Origin: Micrococcales bacterium
GTDB lineage: Bacteria > Actinomycetota > Actinomycetes > S36-B12 > UBA10799
Assembly (NCBI GenBank): GCA_016719135.1
Contig: JADKAV010000002.1
Location: 62,001-126,000, forward strand
Length of the DNA stretch: 64,000 bases
Reading direction: 5' to 3'
Positions 35,828 to 46,030 of the stretch are shown here, one piece after another. A program made the position numbers and the translations under genes. The notes under the pieces were generated by a model that did no database searches, was not told the origin of the DNA, and saw only the letters and a list, made by a program, of their open reading frames with translations. The first letter of the stretch is position 1. Each line of letters begins with the position of its first letter.

Positions 35828-36639
35828 ACCTGTGAGGATACGAATCGCCGGGCAAGGGTCGCAGCAGACGGTGCGCCGCCCCCTTTGTGTTGCCTGCCGT
35901 TCATCTCATGTACGCCCCACACGGCAGATGTCACCATGCGCCGCCCCCCCCCCCCCCCGCCCCGCCGCGCCCCGGGGGGGGCGGCGGGCGGCGTGGCATG
36001 GGCCGGCCCGAGCCTTGTTGGGGCCGGACTCTGGCCGAGTCGCTCATCGGTCACGGTGGACCTACCACGCGCATCAGGGCGACGTTGTTGGCTCAGCAGC
36101 AACCGTTGCCCAGGCACCGAAAACTGGCGGCCCAACGAATCACCGGCTCTTTGGAGCGGATGGGCGATCTGCGTCTGGGCAGCCGCCCGGTTGCGTGACG
36201 GCGGTGCCCGCAAGAGGCTCTGTGGGTCGTGCTCCAGCGTGGGGGGGACGGAATGGCCGCCTCCTGCCCACGGCACGTTGCCTTGTTCATGTCTCGTTCA
36301 CTTTCAGGCGGGGTACACTCGCGTTCAGAAAAGCCAGGAGGTGTGGCCATGATGACGATGATCTGGAATCTGACGACCGGTCCAGATGGACGCCGAGCCC
36401 TGCGTGCTTCCTGGAAGCCCGTCATGACGGTCCCCTGGGCCAGCGACACCGAGCACCGAGGACAGGGCGCGTGTGGGCAGGACGCCAGTACTCAACGCCC
36501 TCCTGACGAACCCCCAACACACCGGCTCGGGCCGCAAGCCAACCCGACGGCCAATGCGACACCTTCGTCATGTTTCGTTCACCAGCACTCGGCGACAGAC
36601 AGGGTGCGACATGGTGACGATGCACGATGCCCCGCGCGG
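35828..36639. other. Divergent senX3-mshA intergenic region, mostly unexplained
   Basis: This 812-base stretch has no gene I can support, although one frame is open into mshA. It holds a long C-run and G-run (separate entry). It also holds a strong AGGAGG at 36336-36341 ahead of ATG 36349, in frame with mshA, and two loosely related stretches about 285 bases apart (near 36275-36360 and 36560-36630). Both of those contain TTCATGT-type words followed by ATG-GTG/ATG-ACGATG. Coding potential before 36600 looks poor (Pro/Arg/His-rich translation). Confidence 0.5.
35944..35981. repeat. C15 homopolymer with adjoining G8 tract
   Basis: Fifteen consecutive C residues (35944-35958) are followed by CCGC-rich sequence and then C4G8 (35970-35981). 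The whole stretch can fold into a GC hairpin. It lies in the shared promoter region of senX3 and mshA. It may be a slippage-prone tract or an assembly artefact at a hard-to-sequence site. Confidence 0.7.
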
Positions 36640-37899
36640 GTGGGCCCTGACGCCGTCTCCACGTGCGAGCACCCCCCGTCACCGTTGGCCACCCCCGGAA
36701 GCGGTGACGCCGGGGGCATGAACGTCTATGTCCTCGAGGTCGCCAAGGAACTCGCCAAGAGATCCACGGAAGTCGAGATCTTCACCCGGGCCACCAGCAG
36801 CGAACAGCCCCCGCAGGTTTCGGTGACCGACGGCGTCACGGTGCACCACGTCAGCGCAGGACCCTACGAGGGCCTTCGCAAGGAACAACTCCCCGCCCAA
36901 ATGTGCGCCTTCACCGCGTCGGTGCTGCACGCCGAGGCGTACCGTCCCGAGGGTTACTACGACATCGTCCACTCCCACTACTGGCTGTCAGGGCAAGTGG
37001 GCTGGGTGGCCGCCGAGCGCTGGCAGATACCGCTGCTGCACAGCATGCACACCATGGCGAAGGTGAAGAACCTGACGTTGGCCGCCGGTGATGCACCCGA
37101 ACCGTTCGAACGGGTGATGGGTGAGGAACAGGTGGTTGCCGCAGCCGACGGGTTGATCGCCAACACCGAGACCGAGGCCGAGGACCTGATCGCGCTCTAC
37201 GACGCCGATCCCACGTCGATCACGGTCGCATTGCCCGGGGTCGACCTGGGCGCATTCACCCCCGGCTCGCAGTCCGCGGCCCGCCACCGATACGGCTTCG
37301 ACGACGACGATGTGATCCTGCTGTTCGTGGGGCGCATCCAGCCCCTCAAGGCACCTGACGTGCTGGTGGCTGCTGCGGCGCAACTGCTGGCCCGGCGTCC
37401 TGAATTGCGCCACCGACTCAAAGTGGTCATCAACGGCGGCCCGTCCGGATCCGGGATCGAACGGGCCGGGGATCTGCCGGCGCTGATCGATTCCCTGGGC
37501 ATGGGCGACGTCGTGCGGATGATGGATCCGGTCAGCCGCGATGCCCTTCCGGATCTGTACCGGGCCGCGGATCTGGTGGTCGTCCCCAGTTACTCCGAAT
37601 CCTTCGGGCTGGTGGCTGTCGAGGCGCAGGCGTGCGGCACACCGGTGGTCGCCAGTCGAGTTGGCGGCCTGACCACTGCCGTCGCCGATGCTGGCATCCT
37701 GGTCGCCGGGCACGATCCGCGCGACTACGCCACAGCGCTGGAACAGGTCCTGCTGGCACCCAGTCGGCTCAGCGCTCTCTCACTGGCGGCTCGAGACCAC
37801 GCAGAGCAGTTCAGTTGGGCAGCGACCGCCGACGCCACACGTGAGGCCTACCACCGAAGCCTGGACAGCCGCCCGGTGTTGCTGCGCAGGTACGCATGA
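36640..37899 (+). CDS. mshA: D-inositol-3-phosphate glycosyltransferase (mycothiol biosynthesis)
   Basis: A GT4-family enzyme that transfers GlcNAc from UDP-GlcNAc to inositol-3-phosphate, the first step of mycothiol synthesis. Diagnostic blocks are GSGDAGGMNVYVLEVAKELA, VEIFTRATSS, YYDIVHSHYWLSGQVGWVAA, VGRIQPLKAPDVLV, NGGPSGSG and PSYSESFGLVAVEAQACGTP. The start is uncertain. GTG 36640 gives about the family length (419 residues) but has no ribosome binding site; GTG 36604 and ATG 36349 (strong AGGAGG) are in frame upstream. The first residues (VSTCEHPPSPLATPG) fit the family's HTSPLA motif imperfectly, so an indel nearby is possible. It overlaps ybjN by four bases. Confidence 0.92.
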   Translation: MGPDAVSTCEHPPSPLATPGSGDAGGMNVYVLEVAKELAKRSTEVEIFTRATSSEQPPQVSVTDGVTVHHVSAGPYEGLRKEQLPAQMCAFTASVLHAEAYRPEGYYDIVHSHYWLSGQVGWVAAERWQIPLLHSMHTMAKVKNLTLAAGDAPEPFERVMGEEQVVAAADGLIANTETEAEDLIALYDADPTSITVALPGVDLGAFTPGSQSAARHRYGFDDDDVILLFVGRIQPLKAPDVLVAAAAQLLARRPELRHRLKVVINGGPSGSGIERAGDLPALIDSLGMGDVVRMMDPVSRDALPDLYRAADLVVVPSYSESFGLVAVEAQACGTPVVASRVGGLTTAVADAGILVAGHDPRDYATALEQVLLAPSRLSALSLAARDHAEQFSWAATADATREAYHRSLDSRPVLLRRYA

Positions 37900-38369
37900 T
37901 CGAGATCATCGCGGATTGGCTCGACGCCTCCGGTCTGGACCATGACCGGGCCGGGGACGTCTTCACGGTGATCCTGCCCGGTGAGCACAAACTGCGGACA
38001 ACGTGCTCCCTGGCAGTCGGTCGGCACTCCTTGGCGGTGAACGCCTTCGTGGCACGGCACCCCGACGAGAACGCTTCGGAGGTGCACCGCTGGCTGCTGG
38101 AACGCAATCGCCGCCTGTTCGCCGTCGCCTACGCGATCGATCACCTGGGCGACATCTATCTGGTGGGCCGGGTCCCCGTTGCAGCGGTCAGTGCCGACCT
38201 GCTCGATTCCCTGCTCGGAGCGGTGCTGCAGGAAGCCGATGGCTCGTTCAACACCATCCTCGAAATGGGCTTCCGCTCGTCCATCGAGAGGGAGTGGCGC
38301 TGGCGACTGTCCCGCGGGGAGCCGACGGCCAACCTCGCGGCCTTCGAGCACCTGCGTCCCCGCGACTGA
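37896..38369 (+). CDS. YbjN-domain protein
   Basis: A 157-residue protein of the YbjN fold, related to type III chaperones. The first half has FTVILPGEHKLRTTCSLAVG and the second YAIDHLGDIYLVGRVPVAAV followed by a helical end. It is translationally coupled to mshA (ATGA). The order mshA-ybjN-gpm is conserved in mycobacteria (Rv0486-Rv0489 region). Molecular function is unknown. Confidence 0.82.
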   Translation: MIEIIADWLDASGLDHDRAGDVFTVILPGEHKLRTTCSLAVGRHSLAVNAFVARHPDENASEVHRWLLERNRRLFAVAYAIDHLGDIYLVGRVPVAAVSADLLDSLLGAVLQEADGSFNTILEMGFRSSIEREWRWRLSRGEPTANLAAFEHLRPRD

Positions 38370-38531
38370 GGGTTCGGCGCGGTGCGGCGTGACCCGGGAT
38401 CTGCCGGACCACCGGGAGAACCGGATGTCGCGATCCCGCGCTTCCCGACCTCGCCCAGCACCCGGGCCGCCCAGCCCCGAAATCCAGCCAGCCGACCCAT
38501 CCTCGACAACGGTGTCGCTACCGTTGGCCCC

Positions 38532-39275
<744 letters not shown>

Positions 39276-39315
39276 GGACTACGCTGGAGTTAGCGGGACA
39301 ACCTGAGGAGCCATC

Positions 39316-39630
39316 ATGAGCAGGGAATTCGGGGATCGTCCTGGGGACGAGGTTGTTGAAGCCCTCTGGACCGAAATCAGCGAGGAACTCGGAACCGACG
39401 GACCGGGCTACACCGACACCCATCCCAACGACGGGCACACCATCGGGCACCTGATCTCCCAGGACGACGAGAACGGCAACGACCACACCTCCGAAGAGAT
39501 CGCCTGGGACAGCCACGACACCACCGATCTGTCTGCCGAGGAGTCCGCCATGCACTTCGAAGAGGACAGCGGCGTCGAGGAGAACCTCTCCGACGAGATT
39601 CTGCACGACCTCGAGGAGTTCGAGGACTGA
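39316..39630 (+). CDS. Small acidic protein of unknown function
   Basis: A 104-residue, strongly acidic soluble protein (many Asp/Glu; ends EEENLSDEILHDLEEFED-like). It starts at ATG behind TGAGGAG. It contains several His and paired acidic residues (HPNDGHTIGHLISQDDENGN) but no recognised domain, signal or membrane segment. It lies 40 bases after gpmA and before the heat-shock operators of groEL. Confidence 0.6.
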   Translation: MSREFGDRPGDEVVEALWTEISEELGTDGPGYTDTHPNDGHTIGHLISQDDENGNDHTSEEIAWDSHDTTDLSAEESAMHFEEDSGVEENLSDEILHDLEEFED

Positions 39631-39906
39631 GGTCCGGCCGCATCTCACACGCGGCTCAGCCGAACGCCGAACCGCCACCAGTAGCCGAGGGCGATCGCGG
39701 CACCACATCCAGGTGCCGTTCCTGCGAGGGGACGCGAGCCACCGGCCTTCGGTCCAGTGATTGACGATGAAGTGACAAGCCCCCCGGGAGCCCGTCGATC
39801 GCGACGAGACCATTCGACACGCGGCCGCGAGTTCGTGACGGTTGTTCTGCCATGACCGCCCCATTCTTCCGAACCGCATGGTGGACCTCCAAAGCGGTTG
39901 CCGATA
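39631..39906. other. Gap between the acidic protein and the groEL operators, no feature seen
   Basis: About 276 bases upstream of the CIRCE operators. Short open frames exist on the minus strand but their translations are Arg/Ser-rich and unlike any family. No hairpin with a T-run was found. Confidence 0.5.
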
Positions 39907-39933
39907 CTTGCACTCTCCCGCTGAGAGTGCTAA
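39907..39933 (+). promoter_or_regulatory. CIRCE operator 1 (HrcA site) overlapping a groEL promoter
   Basis: TTGCACTC-N9-GAGTGCTAA, one mismatch from the CIRCE consensus. The same bases form a good promoter: TTGCAC (39908-39913), 17-base spacer, TAACAA (39931-39936). HrcA binding here would block RNA polymerase directly. It lies about 155 bases before the groEL ATG. Confidence 0.9.
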
Positions 39934-39941
39934 CAATGGGA

Positions 39942-39968
39942 CTAGCACTCTCAGCGGGAGAGTGCTAA
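39942..39968 (+). promoter_or_regulatory. CIRCE operator 2 (HrcA site)
   Basis: CTAGCACTC-N9-GAGTGCTAA, one mismatch from consensus in the left arm. Its nine-base spacer (TCAGCGGGA) is the exact reverse complement of the spacer of operator 1, so the two operators together form one large inverted repeat. TAGCAC and TAATAG are again 17 bases apart, a possible second promoter. Confidence 0.9.
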
Positions 39969-40086
39969 TAGGACCAGGGTGAGACCCACTCTGCGGGCCG
40001 GGACGTGACCGGCGCGTTGGACGGTCGTCCGTCGCGGGCACCCGGGACCTGATCCAACCACCCATGTGCGGGAGGAATTTCAACCG

Positions 40087-41715
<1,629 letters not shown>

Positions 41716-41731
41716 TCCAGATCCTCACAGC

Positions 41732-41770
41732 ACGAAGGGGCCGATCCGCACTGCGGGTCGGCCCCTTCGT
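41732..41770. terminator. Bidirectional terminator between groEL and wecB
   Basis: A near-perfect stem of at least 12 bp (ACGAAGGGGCCGA with TCGGCCCCTTCGT) around a short loop, 17 bases after the groEL stop. The T-rich end is weak on the plus strand (CTTCGTCATT). It could serve both groEL and the convergent wecB. Confidence 0.75.
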
Positions 41771-41826
41771 CATTGCATACGTCCGCGGCTTGCGAGGATC
41801 TCCGGCGTCACGGGGCACAAGGTCCA

Positions 41827-42010
41827 CAGGCGTTGGAGTTGCTTACCCACGTTGGAGATCCGCGCAGCCGGGGGGCCCACACCCGCGACCTGACAAGGCA
41901 CAAGCCCCCACCCGGGGCCCTGGAAAAACACACGTTGAGAGACAACACGGCCCGCGCAGGTCCAACGCCTGTGCGGTTCTCCAACGCCTGTACCCCAACT
42001 CAACGCCTGG
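41827..42010. repeat. CGTTGGA palindromic element, copy D (divergent)
   Basis: A longer, more diverged member. CAGGCGTTGGAGTTG at the left end pairs with CAACTCAACGCCTG at the right with one bulge. Inside are ACGTTGAGAG, ACACGGCCCGCGCA and two TCCAACGCCTGT copies. It fills the space between the groEL terminator and the end of wecB (convergent genes). Confidence 0.7.
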
Positions 42011-42113
42011 GGTTGCCCAACGGCGTTACCGAACTCTCACGCCCGCCGTGAGCTCGACCAGGCCGCAAGGAGGCCGAGGCTCCAGAAGGCGGGCTCAGCC
42101 TCGAGCCCTCCCC

Positions 42114-43523
42114 CTACCGCCGCATCGCCGCAAGGCGGGCACTGCCCTGGACCGGCGACCCGGCCGTCGGCGCCAACTCGGGGTGCGCGCGGGCGATCTT
42201 GGTCGAGGTGATCGCGATCTCTTCCGGGTCGAACCCGGATGCTTCCAGCACCTTGACCCGGCTGAAAGCCGCTCCATACCTGCGCGGTGCAGTCGTGTTG
42301 AACACCAGGTGTTCCAGCGCACTGCGCACCCTCGTGGCGGCATGACCGTCACCGAACGGGTTGATGTTCGCGGTCATCGCCAGCCGGGCGCGGCTGTCGT
42401 CCAGCAGTGACAGTGTGGTTTCGCGGATGAGGTCGGTGTTGCTGCCCACCAGGATCAGAGCGCCGCTGTCCACGCCCTCAGGGCGTTCGGATTCGGTGCG
42501 GGCCACCAGGACGGGGGTACCGACACTCGGGGCTTCCTCTTGTACGCCGCCGGAGTCACTGATCGCCAGCGTCGCGCGTTCGAGCAGGCGCGCGAACGGG
42601 ATGTAGTCGATCGGCTCGGTGAGCAGCACGTTGGACATGCCGTCGAGCACCTCGTAGACGACTTCGCGAACCTTGGGGTTGGGGTGCACGGGCCAGACGA
42701 CGAGCGCATCCGGACGAACCTGGGCGATCTGTTTGACGGCCTCGGCGATGCGCCGGATCGGCTCTCCGAGGTTTTCGCGTCGATGCGCGGTCACCACCAC
42801 CACCGGGATCGCGGGATCGTCGAGTGCGCGCAGACGGGGATCGGGCCAATCCGCATGCAGGCCGGCCGCCCAGTGGAACGCGTCGATGCCGGTGTTGCCG
42901 GTGACGAAGACGCGTTCGGTGTCGACCCCCTCCCGGATCAGATTCGCCTGGTTGGCCGGCGTCGGAGCCAGATGGAACGCGGCCATCCGGGAGATCAGTT
43001 GCCGGTTGAGTTCCTCCGGAAACGGCGACAGGATGTCACGGGTGCGCAGACCGGCTTCGACATGGATCACCGGAAGTTTGCATCCGATGGATGCCAATGC
43101 GGCGGACATGGCCGACGTCGTGTCCCCGTGCACCAGCGTCAAGGCCGGATACGCACTGCCCGGGTGCTCAGCGGCACCGAACAGTCGCGGTCGGTTGCGC
43201 CGTTCCGCGCCGCCGCGCAGATCGGTGAGCAACTGATCGAACGCATCCACACAGTCGCGCACCAGACCGTTGATCGTGTTGTTCGCGCGGCCGATCCGCA
43301 GGTCTACGTCGGGGGTGATACCTGCCGCCTCGAGGATGGGAAGAACCATGTCCGCGTGTTGTCCGGTGTTCACCACGAAAGGCTGCAACAGACTCGACTG
43401 CCGCAGCGCCTGCACGACGGGCAGCATCTTGATCGTCTCGGGTCTGGTCCCCATGACGACCAGGCATCGAACCCGGTCCTCTGCTGGTTCCGGACGCGGG
43501 CGAGGCAGGGTTGGAACGGCCAT
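42114..43523 (-). CDS. wecB: UDP-N-acetylglucosamine 2-epimerase (non-hydrolysing)
   Basis: A 469-residue GT-B-fold epimerase interconverting UDP-GlcNAc and UDP-ManNAc. Motifs in order: GTRPETIKMLPVVQAL, HGDTTSAM, HVEAGLRTRD, FVTGNTGIDA, TAHRRENLGEPI and SDSGGVQEEAPSVGTPVL. It is longer than the usual 370-390 residues, with an insert near 80-115 and a C-terminal extension. The start at MAVPTLPRPRPEP is chosen; further upstream codons are poor. It is divergent from the BcsB/GT2 genes, which suggests it may supply an activated sugar for that polymer. Confidence 0.9.
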   Translation of the reverse strand: MAVPTLPRPRPEPAEDRVRCLVVMGTRPETIKMLPVVQALRQSSLLQPFVVNTGQHADMVLPILEAAGITPDVDLRIGRANNTINGLVRDCVDAFDQLLTDLRGGAERRNRPRLFGAAEHPGSAYPALTLVHGDTTSAMSAALASIGCKLPVIHVEAGLRTRDILSPFPEELNRQLISRMAAFHLAPTPANQANLIREGVDTERVFVTGNTGIDAFHWAAGLHADWPDPRLRALDDPAIPVVVVTAHRRENLGEPIRRIAEAVKQIAQVRPDALVVWPVHPNPKVREVVYEVLDGMSNVLLTEPIDYIPFARLLERATLAISDSGGVQEEAPSVGTPVLVARTESERPEGVDSGALILVGSNTDLIRETTLSLLDDSRARLAMTANINPFGDGHAATRVRSALEHLVFNTTAPRRYGAAFSRVKVLEASGFDPEEIAITSTKIARAHPELAPTAGSPVQGSARLAAMRR

Positions 43524-43602
43524 GTGGCAGGTATCGGTAGAAAGCGACCGTGCATGAAGGTGAGCTCTGAAGAAATGGCCCATTTGTGCCGATATCCAGG
43601 AT

Positions 43603-44253
43603 GTGGGCCTCGTCGGACTTCGCGCTGTGGTGCTGGTAATCGGCACCAGTGTGCTCGCGATGCTCGGGGGGCGCATCCCGGCAGCCGCCCGCGAGCTCTC
43701 CGTCCTCACCGACGGCGACACGTTCGGCTCCTGGCAGGTCGTCTTCGCCGGCTACGGAGCGGTGAACGCCACCGACCCGATGGCTGAACCTACGCCCGGC
43801 GGTAGCAGAGGCTCTGAATCCACCCATGCCGCCCTGGTCGTCTCAGCGGACAACGTGTCGAAGGTCAGTTCGCGGGTGCGGCTCAACGAGCAGTTGCGGA
43901 CCACTTCCCCGGCGAACCCTTGGGAGGCGGGCTGGCTCATCGCGGGCTACACGGACCCCGAGCACTTCTACTACGTGGCCTGCAAGACCAACGGCTGGGA
44001 ACTCGGCAAGCGGGACCCGGCCTACCCCGGTGGCCAGCGGTTTCTCGCCACCGGCGACGAGCCGTGCGCCCGCCTGGGACAGTCAACGCGGGTCCAGCTC
44101 GTGCACAAGGGGCCCCGGCTGACCGTCAAGATCAACAAAGAGGTGGTGGTGACGTTCACCGACGACGAGCGGGCTTACCGCAGCGGTCGCGCAGGACTGT
44201 ACACCGAGGACGCCGACGTGACCTTCGACCGCATCGTGATGACCAGTGTCTAG
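43603..44253 (+). CDS. Secreted LamG/concanavalin-like beta-sandwich protein
   Basis: A 216-residue protein with a GTG start and a signal-peptide-like N-terminus (VVLVIGTSVLAMLGGRIPAA, cleavage near ARA/AAR). A single beta-sandwich domain follows (GDTFGSWQVVFAGYGAVNAT, WLIAGYTDPEHFYYVACKTN, LTVKINKEVVVTFTDD, GRAGLYTEDADVTFDRI). This resembles DUF1080/LamG-type carbohydrate-binding folds. Its stop overlaps the BcsB-like start by 8 bases, so it is probably part of the exopolysaccharide operon, perhaps binding polymer outside the membrane. Confidence 0.65.
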   Translation: MGLVGLRAVVLVIGTSVLAMLGGRIPAAARELSVLTDGDTFGSWQVVFAGYGAVNATDPMAEPTPGGSRGSESTHAALVVSADNVSKVSSRVRLNEQLRTTSPANPWEAGWLIAGYTDPEHFYYVACKTNGWELGKRDPAYPGGQRFLATGDEPCARLGQSTRVQLVHKGPRLTVKINKEVVVTFTDDERAYRSGRAGLYTEDADVTFDRIVMTSV

Positions 44254-46027
44254 CGTCCACCGGCTCAAGACCTGGCGGAGAATCGGTGTGCTCGCCGCCA
44301 TGTTGCTCCTGGCGGTCACATCACCGGGTGCAGCCACCTCGGCGTCCGGGGCGCACTTCCCGTACGACCTGTCGATCAAGGGCGCCTACGGCACCGCGGA
44401 CGTCCTGGTGCCCATTCCCGAGGGCACACGTCCGGTGCGCTTGACCGGCGGTATCGAATCCAACTACACCACCGCGGGAGATCTGTTGGTGATCGTCGAC
44501 GGCCGGGTCGCGGCGTCGCTGCCGGCTCAGCGGGGCGGCCGCTTCCAGATTCCGCTGGACGCCGCCGATGTGGACGGCGGCACCCTGGCGGTGGGTTTGC
44601 GGGCCGACCTCGACCCGGACCGAAACTGCTTCCGGGATGAACTCGCGGTGGCGACGGTTGTCAAACCGCGGGTGGAATTGGACCGAGCACCGGCGCCACC
44701 CACGACCCTCGCGGGGTTCCTCGAGGGTGATGCCACCTCGTTCCTGGTAGCGATACCGGCGGCGCCCACGCCGGCCGAGCAGACCGCGGGTCTCGATGCG
44801 GTGCTCGCGCTGCGGCACATCTCGCAACCGAGTACCGCCATCGATCTGCAGGTCACGGATTCCCCTGCGCCGACCACCCCGAAGCGCCGAACCGTGGTGG
44901 TCGGTGAGGACTCCACCTCCGAGGACAACAGCCTGGTCGTGACCGACGGCCGACTGGTCATCAGCGGCGGCGGCGGAACCCTGCCGGACGCGGCGGTCTC
45001 GCTGGCCGACCCGAACACCTCCCTGCTGGATGTCGCGCAGGTCTCCGACCTTCCGGGCGACCTCGATCATCAACCGATACCGGCGGCGGGCAGCCTGACG
45101 GAACTGGGCATCGACTCCTTGAGCGTGCGCGGGATCGGCCGGGTCTCACAAGCCATCACAGTGCCGCAAGCCGCGTTCGGGGCTCCTGTGTCGCAGTTCA
45201 TCGTCAAACTGCTCGGTGCAGCGACCCCGGTGCTGCCCGGCCAACAGGGGCGCGTGAACGTCCGCTGGAACGAAGAGCTGGTCGCGTCGCGCGCATTGGG
45301 TGCCCGCGCAGAACCTGCGTTCGGTCAACTACCTCGACCTCGAACTCGAGTACCTACCGGCGGGCGGCGAATGCAGCAACCCGCCCCTTCCCGGGGAAGT
45401 CACCATCGATGTTCAGGCAACCACGCTGACTCCCACCTTCGGAACCTCCGCAGGCCCCGGATTCCAGCGCTTCCCGCAGGCGTTCGAGTCGGTGATCCCG
45501 GTCGCAACCGGCGGACCGCTGGCAGAGTCCCTACCGGATCTTGCCGCTGTCCTCGACGCCGCCGTGATGGCCAGCCCCTGCAGTACCGCACCGAACTGGT
45601 GGACGCGGGATCCTTGACCGGGCGCGGTGCCGTGGGCGCCGGACTGAGCCCGCTACAGGCAGGTGCACTCGCTGCGCCGGTGCCGACTCAGCAGGAGGAT
45701 CCGGGCTTCCCGGCAGGCGCCACCACCTCGTACGCGGCGTTGCAAGCGTTCCAGAGCGCCGGATCAAACCTGATCGTGCTCTCCGGTGACAGCGAATCCG
45801 CCACCGACGACCTTGCGCGCTGGGTCGAAGGGCAGCCGGGCGGCTGGTCCGCGCTGACCGGTGAGGCCTACGTGCTTGCCGAAGGGCAGAGCCAACCCCA
45901 GGCCTTCGTCACCGCCAGCACGGAGCCCGACAAGCGGACGCCCCAGATCATCGCCGCGGCGGTCGTCACCGCGATCCTGCTGCTGGCGCTGGTGGTATGG
46001 CTGCGGCGGCGACCGGCCGGAGGGTGA
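44246..46027 (+). CDS. BcsB-like exopolysaccharide synthase subunit (two compensating frameshifts)
   Basis: About 594 residues. A signal peptide (LAAMLLLAVTSPGAATSASG) precedes a long extracytoplasmic region with BcsB-type beta-sandwich features (FPYDLSIKGAYGTADVLVPI, LRADLDPDRNCFRDELAVAT). A single C-terminal membrane anchor (IIAAAVVTAILLLALVVWLR) is followed by RRR. Between about 45299 and 45580 the given frame is nonsense, while the neighbouring frame reads well (NLRSVNYLDLELEYLPAG, then FQRFPQAFESVIPVATGGPL). The first shift looks like one extra G and the second restores the frame. BcsB subunits guide nascent glucan through the periplasm; here the role is inferred from pairing with the GT2. 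Confidence 0.75.
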   Translation: MSSVHRLKTWRRIGVLAAMLLLAVTSPGAATSASGAHFPYDLSIKGAYGTADVLVPIPEGTRPVRLTGGIESNYTTAGDLLVIVDGRVAASLPAQRGGRFQIPLDAADVDGGTLAVGLRADLDPDRNCFRDELAVATVVKPRVELDRAPAPPTTLAGFLEGDATSFLVAIPAAPTPAEQTAGLDAVLALRHISQPSTAIDLQVTDSPAPTTPKRRTVVVGEDSTSEDNSLVVTDGRLVISGGGGTLPDAAVSLADPNTSLLDVAQVSDLPGDLDHQPIPAAGSLTELGIDSLSVRGIGRVSQAITVPQAAFGAPVSQFIVKLLGAATPVLPGQQGRVNVRWNEELVASRALGARAEPAFGQLPRPRTRVPTGGRRMQQPAPSRGSHHRCSGNHADSHLRNLRRPRIPALPAGVRVGDPGRNRRTAGRVPTGSCRCPRRRRDGQPLQYRTELVDAGSLTGRGAVGAGLSPLQAGALAAPVPTQQEDPGFPAGATTSYAALQAFQSAGSNLIVLSGDSESATDDLARWVEGQPGGWSALTGEAYVLAEGQSQPQAFVTASTEPDKRTPQIIAAAVVTAILLLALVVWLRRRPAGG

Positions 46028-46030
46028 CCC

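Noticed and set aside
36349..36639. Separate small gene starting at ATG 36349
   Set aside because: The strong ribosome site is real, but the frame has no stop before mshA and the translation is low quality; recorded as a start-site question instead.
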